Below are positions 42,201 to 49,270 of a DNA stretch of 64,000 nt, in pieces. The stretch lies in assembly GCF_030283205.1 (NCBI RefSeq), contig NZ_JASNWF010000013.1, forward strand, positions 126,540 to 190,539, read 5' to 3'. This DNA comes from Actinomadura opuntiae (GTDB lineage Bacteria; Actinomycetota; Actinomycetes; Streptosporangiales; Streptosporangiaceae). A program made the position numbers and the translations under genes. Below the pieces are notes generated by a model, which had not been told where the DNA came from, made no database searches, and saw only the letters and a list, made by a program, of their open reading frames with translations. Numbering within the stretch: the stretch's first letter is position 1; each line of letters starts with the position of its first letter.

Positions 42201-42861
42201 GCTTCCCGCCGTCGGCGTAGACGTCGTATCCGGTGACGCCGACCGCGTCGGACGCGGCGTTCCAGGTCAGCTTGATCTTCCCGGCGGACGGCTCGGTGTA
42301 CGCCAGCCCGGACGGCGCGGTCGGCGGCGTCCGGTCCCCGGTGGACGGGCCGTAGATCTCCAGTTCCGACAGCTGCCCGGCGGGCCAGCCGGTGTTGGCG
42401 GTGACGCGGACGCGCAGGTAGCGGGTGAGCTTGGCGTCGTAGGTCAGCGTCACGGTGTTGTTCGCGGCCGGGTCGAAGGTCCGGCCGGCGGAGCCGACGA
42501 GGTCGCTGTAGGTCGTCCCGTCCGTGCTGCCCTGCACGGAGAGCGTCTGGGTGCGGGCGCCCCAGTTCGCGGTCGGGAGCTTCAGGACGACCTTGTTCGT
42601 GTCGACGGAGGCGCCGAGGTCGACCTGGATCCACTGCGGGAAGGCGTTGTTGGCGCTCTCCCAGTAGGTGGCCTGGTCGCCGTCGTTGACGTGGTCGGCG
42701 GTGTACTGGCCGTTGGAGCTGCTGGCGGACACGGTCTTGCCCGCCGCCAGGTTCGTCTCGGCCGCGGCGGCGGGCGCCGCCGCCGGGCCGGTGAGCCCGG
42801 CGGCGGCCAGCACGGTGGCCAGCGCGGCCGCCACCAGCGTGCGGAGGGACTTCTGTCTCAT
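39277..42861 (-). CDS. Secreted multidomain GH87 alpha-1,3-glucanase (mycodextranase/mutanase)
   Basis: 1194 residues. Signal peptide 1-34; F5/8-type C (discoidin) domain about 36-172; fibronectin type III about 180-262; second discoidin domain about 270-405; two CARDB-type beta domains about 412-515 and 522-635; a carbohydrate-binding-like domain about 643-800; then a C-terminal right-handed beta-helix (about 810-1194). The helix contains DTWADGINFTNGSSGNH and ETRTTGDDSFALF. Asp954, Asp977 and Asp978 repeat the spacing (+23, +24) of the catalytic Asp triad known in GH87 alpha-1,3-glucanases. It should cut alpha-1,3-glucan outside the cell, with the accessory domains holding it on insoluble polymer. 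It is the last gene of a sugar uptake locus. Confidence 0.88.
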   Translation of the reverse strand: MRQKSLRTLVAAALATVLAAAGLTGPAAAPAAAAETNLAAGKTVSASSSNGQYTADHVNDGDQATYWESANNAFPQWIQVDLGASVDTNKVVLKLPTANWGARTQTLSVQGSTDGTTYSDLVGSAGRTFDPAANNTVTLTYDAKLTRYLRVRVTANTGWPAGQLSELEIYGPSTGDRTPPTAPSGLAYTEPSAGKIKLTWNAASDAVGVTGYDVYADGGKRASVAGNVLTYTDDQPATATVSYFVRARDAAGNVSPDSNVVTRQGQGGGTNLAAGKPITASSHVYSFVEGNANDNDVATYWESGSGAYPATLTVDLGAKADLTSVVVKLNPDAAWSTRSQTIEVLGRGGHTGSFTTIKPAAKYAFDPATGNTVTIPVTATAAEVRLAFTANSGAPGGQAAEFQVIGTPAPAPDLTVTNLSWDPAAPDETNGVTLRATVKNAGTGTADPSSLDFLVGGTKAASAQVGELAAGASTTVSASIGTHDAGSYTVAATADAGDDDVELNETNNTASATLKIAPVPSSDLVVRDVTWSPGNPQAGDAVRFSATPRNEGTQATAGGSHGITLTILDGGTAVKTLTGSFTGPLAPGATAAPVDLGTWTAANGRYTIRTTIEDDVNEVPVKRANNTSTQALFVGRGAHLPFDAYEAEDGVLGGGAAVVGPNRTIGDLAGEASGRRAVTLNSTGSSVEFTTKAPTNTLVTRYSIPDAAGGGGVDSTLDVYVDGTFLKAIDLTSRYTWVYGAEASPSDSPGAGPPRHIYDEANLMLGTTVPAGHKIKLQKDAANTTTYAIDFVNTELATAKPNPDPAKYAEPAGFTHQDVQNALDKVRQDSSLVGVYLPPGTYDTAQKFQVYGKAVKVVGAGPWFTRFRTPPNQQNTDAGFRADATANGSTFSGFGFLGNYTSRIDGPGKVFDFSNVSDMTIDDVWAEHVVCLFWGTNVDHSTIENSRIRDTWADGINFTNGSSGNHVANVETRTTGDDSFALFPATDNHNEQETGNVFEDLTSLLTWRAAGLAVYGGGGNTFRNIHIADTLVYSGITIGTLQFGGIPALGFESDPKTTFENISLIRAGGHFWGNQTFPALWLYSGEFPFQGIRINDVDIVDPTYSGIMFQTKYSGGQPLKPITDTVLTDVTISGARRSGDAFDAKSGFGIWVNEMPEPGQGPAVGSATFDHLTLHDNAEDIRNTTTTFTITRNP

Positions 42862-42961
42862 CGCGTTTCTGCTCCCTGTTCGGTGAATGCGGGGGGTGGG
42901 ACACCTGCCTGGGAGGAGCGGCAGAAGTATCGGCGGGCCGGCGCGGCCGCGGCGGCCCGGC

Positions 42962-44506
42962 TCAGCGCAGCCAGACGGCGGTGTCGGGCGGCAGCAGGCC
43001 GTCCGGCAGCGGTCCGCTCGCCAGCAGCACCTCGCCGGTGACCGGCACGGGCTCGGCGCCGAGGTTGACCATGCAGGTCAGCCCGGAGTCGCGGGCGAAG
43101 GCGAGGACATCGTCCGGCGAGGGGAGCCAGGTGAGGGAGCCGTCGCCGAGGTGCTCGCGGCGCAGCCCCAGCGCCCTCCGGTAGAGGTTGAGCATCGAGC
43201 CGGGGTCGGGTTCCTGCGCCTCGACGGTGAGGTCCTTCCAGTCGGCGGGCTGCGGCAGCCAGGGGTCGCCGCCGAACCCGAACGGCGGCCGGTCCCCCGA
43301 CCACGGCAGCGGGACGCGGCAGCCGTCGCGGCCGGGGTCGGTGTGGCCCGAGCGGCTCCAGATCGGGTCCTGGCGCAGGTCGTCGGGCAGGTCCTCGACC
43401 TCGGGGAGGCCGAGCTCCTCGCCCTGGTAGATGTAGACGGCGCCGGGCAGCGCCATCGCCAGCAGCGCCGCGGCCCGCGCCCGCCGCACCCCGAGGGCCC
43501 GGTCGGTCGGCGCGCCGTGCCGGCGGTCCTGCAGGTCGAACGAGGTGTCGGCGCGGCCGTAGCGGGTGACGGGCCGGACGACGTCGTGGTTCGACAGCAC
43601 CCAGGTCGGGGGCGCGCCGAGCGGGACGTGCGTGGCGAGCGTCGTGTCGATCACCCCGCGCAGCGCGCGCGGCTCGAACGCGCAGTTCAGGAAGTCGAAG
43701 TTGAACGCGGTGTGCATCTCGTCGGGGCGCAGGTAGCGGGCGAAGCGCTCCTGGTCGGGCAGCCACACCTCGCCGACCAGCATCCGGCCCGGGTACTCCT
43801 CGGTGATCTTGCGCCAGCCCCGGTAGATCTCGTGGACGCCGTCGCGGTCGGTGTAGGGGTCCCGGCCGTCCGGTTCGGCGTCGGGGTCCTTGACCAGCAG
43901 CGCCGCCGAGTCGATGCGGATGCCGTCCACGCCGCGCTCGTACCAGAACCGCAGCACGTCGTGGAACTCCTGCACGACGTCGGGGCTGTTCCAGTTCCAG
44001 TCGGGCTGCTCGGGCGCGAACAGGTGCAGGTACCACTCGCCGTCCGGCACGCGGGTCCAGGCGGGCCCGCCGAAGATCGACCGCCAGTCGTTGGGCGGGC
44101 CGTCGCCGCGTCCGGGACGGAACCAGAAGCGCTCCCGTTCGGGCGAGCCCGGCCCGGCGGCCAGCGCCTCCCGGAACCAGGCCGCCTGGTCGGAGGCGTG
44201 GTTGGGCACCACGTCCAGGATGATCCGCAGCCCCGCGCCGTGCGCCGCGGCGATGAACGCCTCGGCCTCGGCGAGCGTCCCGAACACCGCCTCGACGTCC
44301 CGGTAGTCGGCGACGTCGTAGCCGCCGTCCGCCATCGGGGACGGGTACCAGGGGTTCAGCCACAGCGCGTCGACGCCGAGCCCGGCGAGGTAGGGCAGCC
44401 GGTCGCGCAGGCCGGCGAGGTCGCCGACGCCGTCGCCGTTCCCGTCGGCGAAGCTGCGCGGGTACACCTGGTAGATCACCGCGCCACGCCACCATGCTTC
44501 GGGCAT
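42962..44506 (-). CDS. GH13 alpha-glucosidase (intracellular)
   Basis: 514 residues from the ATG at 44506 with AAGGAG before it. The family 13 motifs are in order: WWRGAVIYQVYPRSFADGNG, LDVVPNHAS, GVDGIRIDSAALL (nucleophile Asp), MLVGEVWLP (general acid Glu) and WVLSNHDVVRP (third Asp). The N-terminal type and length are those of oligosaccharide alpha-glucosidases. No signal peptide is present, so it would hydrolyse imported oligosaccharides. In this locus, nigero-oligosaccharides released by the GH87 enzyme are the likely substrate; specificity is inferred from context only. Confidence 0.92.
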   Translation of the reverse strand: MPEAWWRGAVIYQVYPRSFADGNGDGVGDLAGLRDRLPYLAGLGVDALWLNPWYPSPMADGGYDVADYRDVEAVFGTLAEAEAFIAAAHGAGLRIILDVVPNHASDQAAWFREALAAGPGSPERERFWFRPGRGDGPPNDWRSIFGGPAWTRVPDGEWYLHLFAPEQPDWNWNSPDVVQEFHDVLRFWYERGVDGIRIDSAALLVKDPDAEPDGRDPYTDRDGVHEIYRGWRKITEEYPGRMLVGEVWLPDQERFARYLRPDEMHTAFNFDFLNCAFEPRALRGVIDTTLATHVPLGAPPTWVLSNHDVVRPVTRYGRADTSFDLQDRRHGAPTDRALGVRRARAAALLAMALPGAVYIYQGEELGLPEVEDLPDDLRQDPIWSRSGHTDPGRDGCRVPLPWSGDRPPFGFGGDPWLPQPADWKDLTVEAQEPDPGSMLNLYRRALGLRREHLGDGSLTWLPSPDDVLAFARDSGLTCMVNLGAEPVPVTGEVLLASGPLPDGLLPPDTAVWLR

Positions 44507-44552
44507 GCGAACACTCCTTGCTCGTTAAGAGGAACGGACGGCCGGGGGCGGA

Positions 44553-45431
44553 TCAGCCCTTCAGGCCGCCCGCCGTGAGGCCGGCCATGATGTGCCGCTG
44601 GAAGACGAAGAAGACGACGATGGTGGGCACGCTGGCGATTACCAGCGAGCCGATCAGCACGTTCTGCGGCACCTGCACCGCCAGCGACGAGATCGCCACG
44701 CTGATCGTCTTGCGGTGCGAGTCGGGCAGCACCAGCAGCGGCCAGACGAAGTCGCGCCACACGTTGACGATCGTGAAGATCGACACGACGCCGAGGATGG
44801 GCCGCGAGACCGGCAGCACCACCGACCACAGGATCCGCGCGGGCGAGGCGCCGTCCACCTCCGCGGCCTGCAGCAGCTCGGTGGGGATCGAGTCGAAGAA
44901 CCGCTTGAGCAGGAAGATGTTGAAGGCGTTCGCGGCGGCCGGCAGCCAGATCGCCCAGGGCGTGTTCAGCAGGTTGACGTGCAGGAGCGGCAGGTCCTTC
45001 ACGGTCAGGTAGGCGGGCAGCAGGATCACCATCGGCGGGATCATCAGCGTCGCGAGCATCAGCCCGAGCACCGCCCGGCCGAACATCGGGCGCAGCTTCG
45101 ACAGCGCGTACGCGGCGGTGACGTCGACGCCCATCGTGAACAGCCAGGCGCCGAGCGCGTAGACCAGCGTGTTGCGCAGGTACAACCCGAGGTCGAGCTG
45201 CCGCCACGCCTCCCGGTAGCCGGACAGGTCGAGGTGGTGCGGGAACACGTCCGGCGGGACGTCGGCGAGCTCGTCCGGCGACTTCATCGCGCCGGTGACC
45301 ATCCAGTACAGCGGGAACACGAACACGAACGTGAACACGACGACGATCGAGACGAGGGTCGTCCAGTAGATCGCCTTGCCGCGCCGGGTGCCGAGCGTGT
45401 GCGGCGAGACCAGGGTGCGCGTCTCCGCCAT
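44553..45431 (-). CDS. Carbohydrate ABC transporter permease (MalG type)
   Basis: 292 residues with six membrane helices, starting at an ATG four bases after the preceding permease gene. The EAA loop that contacts the ATPase is QAAEVDGASPARILWSVVLP. The C-terminus, IMAGLTAGGLKG, is the typical MalG-type ending. It forms the inner-membrane channel with the partner encoded at 45435. No ATPase gene lies in the locus, so a shared multi-sugar ATPase of the MsiK type is expected elsewhere in the genome. Confidence 0.93.
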   Translation of the reverse strand: MAETRTLVSPHTLGTRRGKAIYWTTLVSIVVVFTFVFVFPLYWMVTGAMKSPDELADVPPDVFPHHLDLSGYREAWRQLDLGLYLRNTLVYALGAWLFTMGVDVTAAYALSKLRPMFGRAVLGLMLATLMIPPMVILLPAYLTVKDLPLLHVNLLNTPWAIWLPAAANAFNIFLLKRFFDSIPTELLQAAEVDGASPARILWSVVLPVSRPILGVVSIFTIVNVWRDFVWPLLVLPDSHRKTISVAISSLAVQVPQNVLIGSLVIASVPTIVVFFVFQRHIMAGLTAGGLKG

Positions 45432-45434
45432 CGG

Positions 45435-46364
45435 TTACCTCGCCTCCTCGCGCGAGACGCGCAGGTAGATGGCGGAGAACACCATCAGCACGAGCATCAG
45501 CATCAGCCCGAGCGCGCCGCCGCCGCCGAAGTTGGTGAAGTTGAACGCGTACTGGTACATCAGGTACGCCACGGTGACGGTCGAGCCCTCGGGTCCGCCG
45601 CCGGTCAGCAGGTACGGCTCGATGAACACCTGCATCGTCGCGATGATCTGCAGGAGCAGCATCACCAGCAGGATCAGCCGGGTCTGCGGGACGGTGATGT
45701 GCCGGATCCGGCGGAACAGCCCGGCCCCGTCCAGCTCCGCCGCCTCGTACAGCTCGCCGGGGATGGTCTGCAGCGCCGCCAGGTAGATCAGCGTGCCGCT
45801 GCCGAGGTTCATCCACGTCGACACGATCACCAGCGAGACCAGCGCGGTGCTCGTCGAGTCGAGCCAGCTCAGCCCCGGCAGGTGCACGGCGTGCAGCATC
45901 TGGTTGAACAGCCCCGGCCCCGGGTCGTAGAACCACTTGAACAGCAGCACCGCGACCGCCGGCGGCAGCATCACCGGCAGGTACACCACGAACCGCAGGT
46001 ACGCGCGGGCGTGCTTCAACTCGTTCAGCACGATCGCGATGGCGAACGGCACGACGTACCCGACCACCAGCGCCAGCAAGGTGAACTCCGCCGTGTTGAC
46101 CCACGCGTCCACGAACCCCGGGTCGGCGAACACGGTGCGGAAGTTGTCGAGCCCGACCCAGCGGGCCTCGCCGACGAAGTTGGTCTTCTGGAAGCTGAGC
46201 AGCACCTCGCGGACGATCGGGTACCAGGAGAAGAACGCGAAGCAGATCAGCGCCCCGCACAGGAACCCGTACGCGGTCAGGTTGCGCTTCGCGGCGCGCC
46301 GGGCGCGCGAGGGGCTCCGCCGCGCGTGCGCGGCGGGGCGGACGAGCGTCCGCGCTGTGGTCAT
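45435..46364 (-). CDS. Carbohydrate ABC transporter permease (MalF type)
   Basis: 309 residues; an Arg-rich cytoplasmic N-terminus precedes six membrane helices (first, LTAYGFLCGALICFAFFSWY). The EAA motif is YEAAELDGAGLFRRIRHITV. It pairs with the MalG-type permease, whose gene begins four bases later. The binding protein gene lies 70 bp upstream on the same strand. Confidence 0.93.
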   Translation of the reverse strand: MTTARTLVRPAAHARRSPSRARRAAKRNLTAYGFLCGALICFAFFSWYPIVREVLLSFQKTNFVGEARWVGLDNFRTVFADPGFVDAWVNTAEFTLLALVVGYVVPFAIAIVLNELKHARAYLRFVVYLPVMLPPAVAVLLFKWFYDPGPGLFNQMLHAVHLPGLSWLDSTSTALVSLVIVSTWMNLGSGTLIYLAALQTIPGELYEAAELDGAGLFRRIRHITVPQTRLILLVMLLLQIIATMQVFIEPYLLTGGGPEGSTVTVAYLMYQYAFNFTNFGGGGALGLMLMLVLMVFSAIYLRVSREEAR

Positions 46365-46434
46365 CGGTGCCTCCGGGCGTTGGGCGGCGGGTCCGGGACG
46401 CCGGCGTCGCGGGCCGGCGCCCCGGGGGCGGGCG

Positions 46435-47799
46435 TCAGTTCCCCGACCGCGCCAGCGCGGCGTCGGCCTTGCGCTGCGCGTCCGCGAGCAGCTGGTCGAT
46501 GTTCGCGTCCCGCCTGGTCAGCACGGCTTGGACGACCGAGTCGAGAATGGTGTAGAGCTGCTGGGCGTGCGGCGGCTCCAGCTTGCCGGGCACCTTGGCG
46601 TAGGCGTCCTCGTACGGCTTGAAGTTCTGGACGGGCAGGTTCGCGGACGCGGCGCGCAGCTGCCGGTCCTTCTGCCCCATCGCGTTGTCGCCGAACAGCT
46701 TCGGCTGCGGGATGCCGACGGGACGGCCGTCCTTGGCGGCCCGCGCGTAGTTCAGCTGCCCCTGGCCGGGGGTGAGCATGGCGAAGTCGAGCCACATCAG
46801 CCCGGCCTTGATCTTCTCCGGGGACGCCTTCGGGCTGAACAGGTAGCCGTCACCGCCCATCAGCGTCCCGGCCGAGCCCGGGATCGGCGCCATGCCGTAG
46901 TCCTCGTACCGGCCCTTGAACTGGTCGACCAGCGCGGTCGCGTTGTCGGGGGCGCCGAGGTACATGCCGAGCTTGCCGGCGGCCATCATCCGCTGCACGT
47001 CGGCGTCGACGAGCAGCTGCTTGGTGCCCATCGAGTCGTCGGTCCAGCGCATGTCCCTGAGGTTCTGCAGGACGGCCTTGCCCTGCGGGCTGTTGAACGC
47101 CGACTTCTTGCCGTCGGCGGTGACCATGTCGCCGCCCTGGCTGTAGACCGAGGTCGCGAAGTGCCAGCCGCCCTGGTTCTTGGCGCTGAACTCGGCGTAG
47201 CCGACGGTGCCGCCACCGAGGGCGCTGATCTTCTTGGCGTCCTCGCGGACCTCCGCCCAGGTCGTGGGCGGCCGGTCGGGATCGAGGCCCGCCTTCTTGA
47301 ACAGGGACCGGCTGTAGAACAGGCCCATCGAGTAGTTCTGCCGGGGCAGGCCGTAGACCTTGCCGCCGTCCTTGAAGACCTTCTCGACCGCCGGGTCGAC
47401 GCTCGGGTACTGCTTGGACTGGCCGATGTAGGGGGTGATGTCGGCCGCCTGCCCGTTGGCGATGACACCGCGCACGTCGGTGAAGTAGACGTAGTAGACG
47501 TCCTCCATCTGCCCGCCCGCCAGCTTCGCCTGGAAGGTGTTCGGGTCGATGCAGGGGAAGGCGTCCTTGCCCTCGACCGTGATGTTGGGGTGCAGCTTCT
47601 GGAACGCGGCGACGTCCTCCAGCCACTCCTTGCGCTGCGCGGCCTGGCTCTTGGCCGGCATGCAGCCGACCGTGATCGACACCTTGGTGCCGGCGTCCAG
47701 GGGCGCGGTGTCCTTGCCACCGGAGCCGTCCCCGCCGCAGCCGGCGACGGTGGCGCCGAGGGCCGCGGCGAGCGCGGTGGCGAGAATCCGGGATCTCAT
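46435..47799 (-). CDS. Sugar ABC transporter substrate-binding lipoprotein
   Basis: 454 residues from the ATG at 47799 after GGAGGG. A lipoprotein signal peptide ends in GATVAGC (Cys near residue 21), so the protein is anchored outside the membrane. The family 1 solute-binding fold is recognisable: EDVAAFQKLHPNITVEGKDA, FKDGGKVYGLPRQNYSMGLF, and FNSPQGKAVLQNLRDMRWTD. Aromatic and acidic residues in this fold normally line a sugar site, but the ligand cannot be read from sequence. It is the first gene of the transporter, downstream of the LacI regulator gene and its terminator. Confidence 0.92.
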   Translation of the reverse strand: MRSRILATALAAALGATVAGCGGDGSGGKDTAPLDAGTKVSITVGCMPAKSQAAQRKEWLEDVAAFQKLHPNITVEGKDAFPCIDPNTFQAKLAGGQMEDVYYVYFTDVRGVIANGQAADITPYIGQSKQYPSVDPAVEKVFKDGGKVYGLPRQNYSMGLFYSRSLFKKAGLDPDRPPTTWAEVREDAKKISALGGGTVGYAEFSAKNQGGWHFATSVYSQGGDMVTADGKKSAFNSPQGKAVLQNLRDMRWTDDSMGTKQLLVDADVQRMMAAGKLGMYLGAPDNATALVDQFKGRYEDYGMAPIPGSAGTLMGGDGYLFSPKASPEKIKAGLMWLDFAMLTPGQGQLNYARAAKDGRPVGIPQPKLFGDNAMGQKDRQLRAASANLPVQNFKPYEDAYAKVPGKLEPPHAQQLYTILDSVVQAVLTRRDANIDQLLADAQRKADAALARSGN

Positions 47800-47936
47800 G
47801 GGGGTTCCCTCCTGGGCCGTTGGGTCGGCCGATTGCGAGGAACATACAGAGACCAACATCACAGTGCAATAGGTGAATGAATATTCGCAAGAACTCGACA
47901 ACAGCTCCCCCACCAGCCGTAAGCGCCTGCAGAACA

Positions 47937-47969
47937 CCGAAAGCCGCCCTGCACGAGGGCGGCTTTCGG
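47937..47969 (-). terminator. Terminator of the lacI gene
   Basis: CCGAAAGCCGCCCT (47937-47950) and its complement (47956-47969) make a perfect 14-bp stem with a 5-base loop, 26 bp past the LacI stop. It separates regulator transcription from the transporter promoter region (47800-47936). Confidence 0.78.
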
Positions 47970-47994
47970 ACGGTCCGGTACGCGGGGCGCGGCG

Positions 47995-49011
47995 TCAGCC
48001 GCGCGGGTTCCTGATCGGCGCCGTGGACGCGCGAACGACCAGTTCGGGCTCGTAGAGCAGTTCCTCGGCGGCGACCGGGCCGCCTTCCACCTGGCTCACC
48101 AGCAGCGCCACGGCCGCGCGGCCGATCGCCTCGATCGGCTGCCGGACGGTGGTCAGCGGCGGATTCACGCAATTCATGAACGCCGAGTCGTCGTAACCGA
48201 CGACGGAGACGTCGTCCGGAACCGTCATGCCGAGCCGTCGCACCGCGCGGATGACGCCGAGCGCGAGCGGGTCGCTTGCGCAGATCACGCCGGTGACGCC
48301 GTCGCGGATCAGCCGCCCTGTGACGGCCTGGCCGCCCTCCAGCGAGAACATGCTCCGCCGCACCCACGCCTCGGGCAGGTCCAGGCCGGCGCGCTCGGCG
48401 GCGGCGCGGACGGCGGCGAGCTTGCGGCTGGACGGCACGTGGTCCGCGGGGCCGAGGACCACTCCGATGCGCTCGTGCCCGAGCGACAGCAGGTGCGCGA
48501 ACGCCTGCTCGGCGGCGACCGCGTCATCGGTGGACACCTGCGGGAAGCTGAGCTTCTCGCTGGCCGCGTTGACCAGCACGACGGGCAGCCGCACGTCCAG
48601 CAGCCGGTGGTAGTGGCCGTGCGGGGCGTCCGCCTCGGCGTACAGCCCGCCCGCGAAGATCACCCCTGACGCCTGCTGCTGCAGCAGCATCTCCACGTAG
48701 TCGGCCTCCGACAGCCCGCCCGGCGTCAGCGTGCACAGCACCGGCGTGAAACCGCGCTGGGCGAGCGCCCCGCCGACGACCTCGGCCAGCGCGGGGAAGA
48801 TCGGGTTGCCGAGCTCGGGCAGCACCAGCCCGACCAGCCGCGCCCGCTCACCCCGCAACTGGGTGGGCCGCTCGTACCCCAGCACGTCCAGGGCCGTCAG
48901 CACGGCCGCGCGGGTCGCGTCGGAAACGCCCGGCTTGTCATTGAGGACCCGGCTGACGGTGGCCTCGCTGACCCCGACCTTCTTGGCCACCTCAGCCAGT
49001 CGACGTGTCAT
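47995..49011 (-). CDS. LacI-family transcriptional regulator
   Basis: 338 residues from the ATG at 49011. The helix-turn-helix and hinge are standard (RLAEVAKKVGVSEATVSRVL, NDKPGVSDATRAAVLTALDV, LGYER). The periplasmic-binding-type core follows, with LVGLVLPELGNPIFPALAEV, FAHLLSLGHERIGVVLGP and VISVVGYDDS-type sequence (DDVSVVGYDDSAFMNCVNPP). It probably represses the adjacent transporter and glucosidase genes until an alpha-glucoside inducer binds. A near-palindrome of LacI type lies 25 bp upstream of its own start, suggesting autoregulation. No copy of this site is evident before the transporter genes. Confidence 0.92.
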   Translation of the reverse strand: MTRRLAEVAKKVGVSEATVSRVLNDKPGVSDATRAAVLTALDVLGYERPTQLRGERARLVGLVLPELGNPIFPALAEVVGGALAQRGFTPVLCTLTPGGLSEADYVEMLLQQQASGVIFAGGLYAEADAPHGHYHRLLDVRLPVVLVNAASEKLSFPQVSTDDAVAAEQAFAHLLSLGHERIGVVLGPADHVPSSRKLAAVRAAAERAGLDLPEAWVRRSMFSLEGGQAVTGRLIRDGVTGVICASDPLALGVIRAVRRLGMTVPDDVSVVGYDDSAFMNCVNPPLTTVRQPIEAIGRAAVALLVSQVEGGPVAAEELLYEPELVVRASTAPIRNPRG

Positions 49012-49035
49012 ACCGCAACTATACGACGCGAAGTT

Positions 49036-49048
49036 GCAAACCGCTTGC
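49036..49048 (-). promoter_or_regulatory. Candidate LacI operator
   Basis: GCAAACCGCTTGC is an imperfect inverted repeat (GCAA-N5-TTGC core) within TTGCAAACCGCTTGCG, 25 bp before the lacI start. It resembles actinomycete LacI-family sites. Confidence 0.45.
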
Positions 49049-49129
49049 GTTCCTTGCAGCCCGACCCCGCCACCGAACGTGGAACCCGGCTGAACAAAGG
49101 AACGGAGGGCCGGACCTCAGCCACAACCA

Positions 49130-49269
49130 CGGGCAGGCACGCGGAGCGAGCGCCAGCGAGCGGAGCGGGCCTGCCCGCCGACCGACAGGCCGTTTCGCCG
49201 CGGAGCGCCAGCGGAGCGGCGAAACGGCCTGTCGGTCGCAACGGGGGTTCCAGGGGGTCACCCCCCTGG
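49130..49269. repeat. Cluster of three palindromes (REP-like) at the 3' end of leuA
   Basis: Three hairpins in 140 bp: CGGGCAGGC/GCCTGCCCG (49130-49138 with 49169-49177, loop rich in GGAGCGAGCG); a perfect 22-bp stem (49180-49201 with 49216-49237, 14-base loop); and CCAGGGGG/CCCCCTGG (49250-49269), which lies directly after the leuA stop and can serve as its terminator. The last one, with its leading ACGGGGGTTCCAGGGGGTC, recurs at 60580-60600. Confidence 0.75.
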
Positions 49270-49270
49270 G

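Noticed and set aside
39337..43041. A 1234-codon open frame opposite the GH87 gene
   Set aside because: Antisense shadow: low-complexity Gly/Arg/Val translation, no start signal, and the GH87 frame contains all the expected domains.
47800..47936. LacI operator upstream of the sugar-binding-protein gene
   Set aside because: I searched for the GCAA-N5-TTGC pattern seen before lacI and found no matching inverted repeat there.
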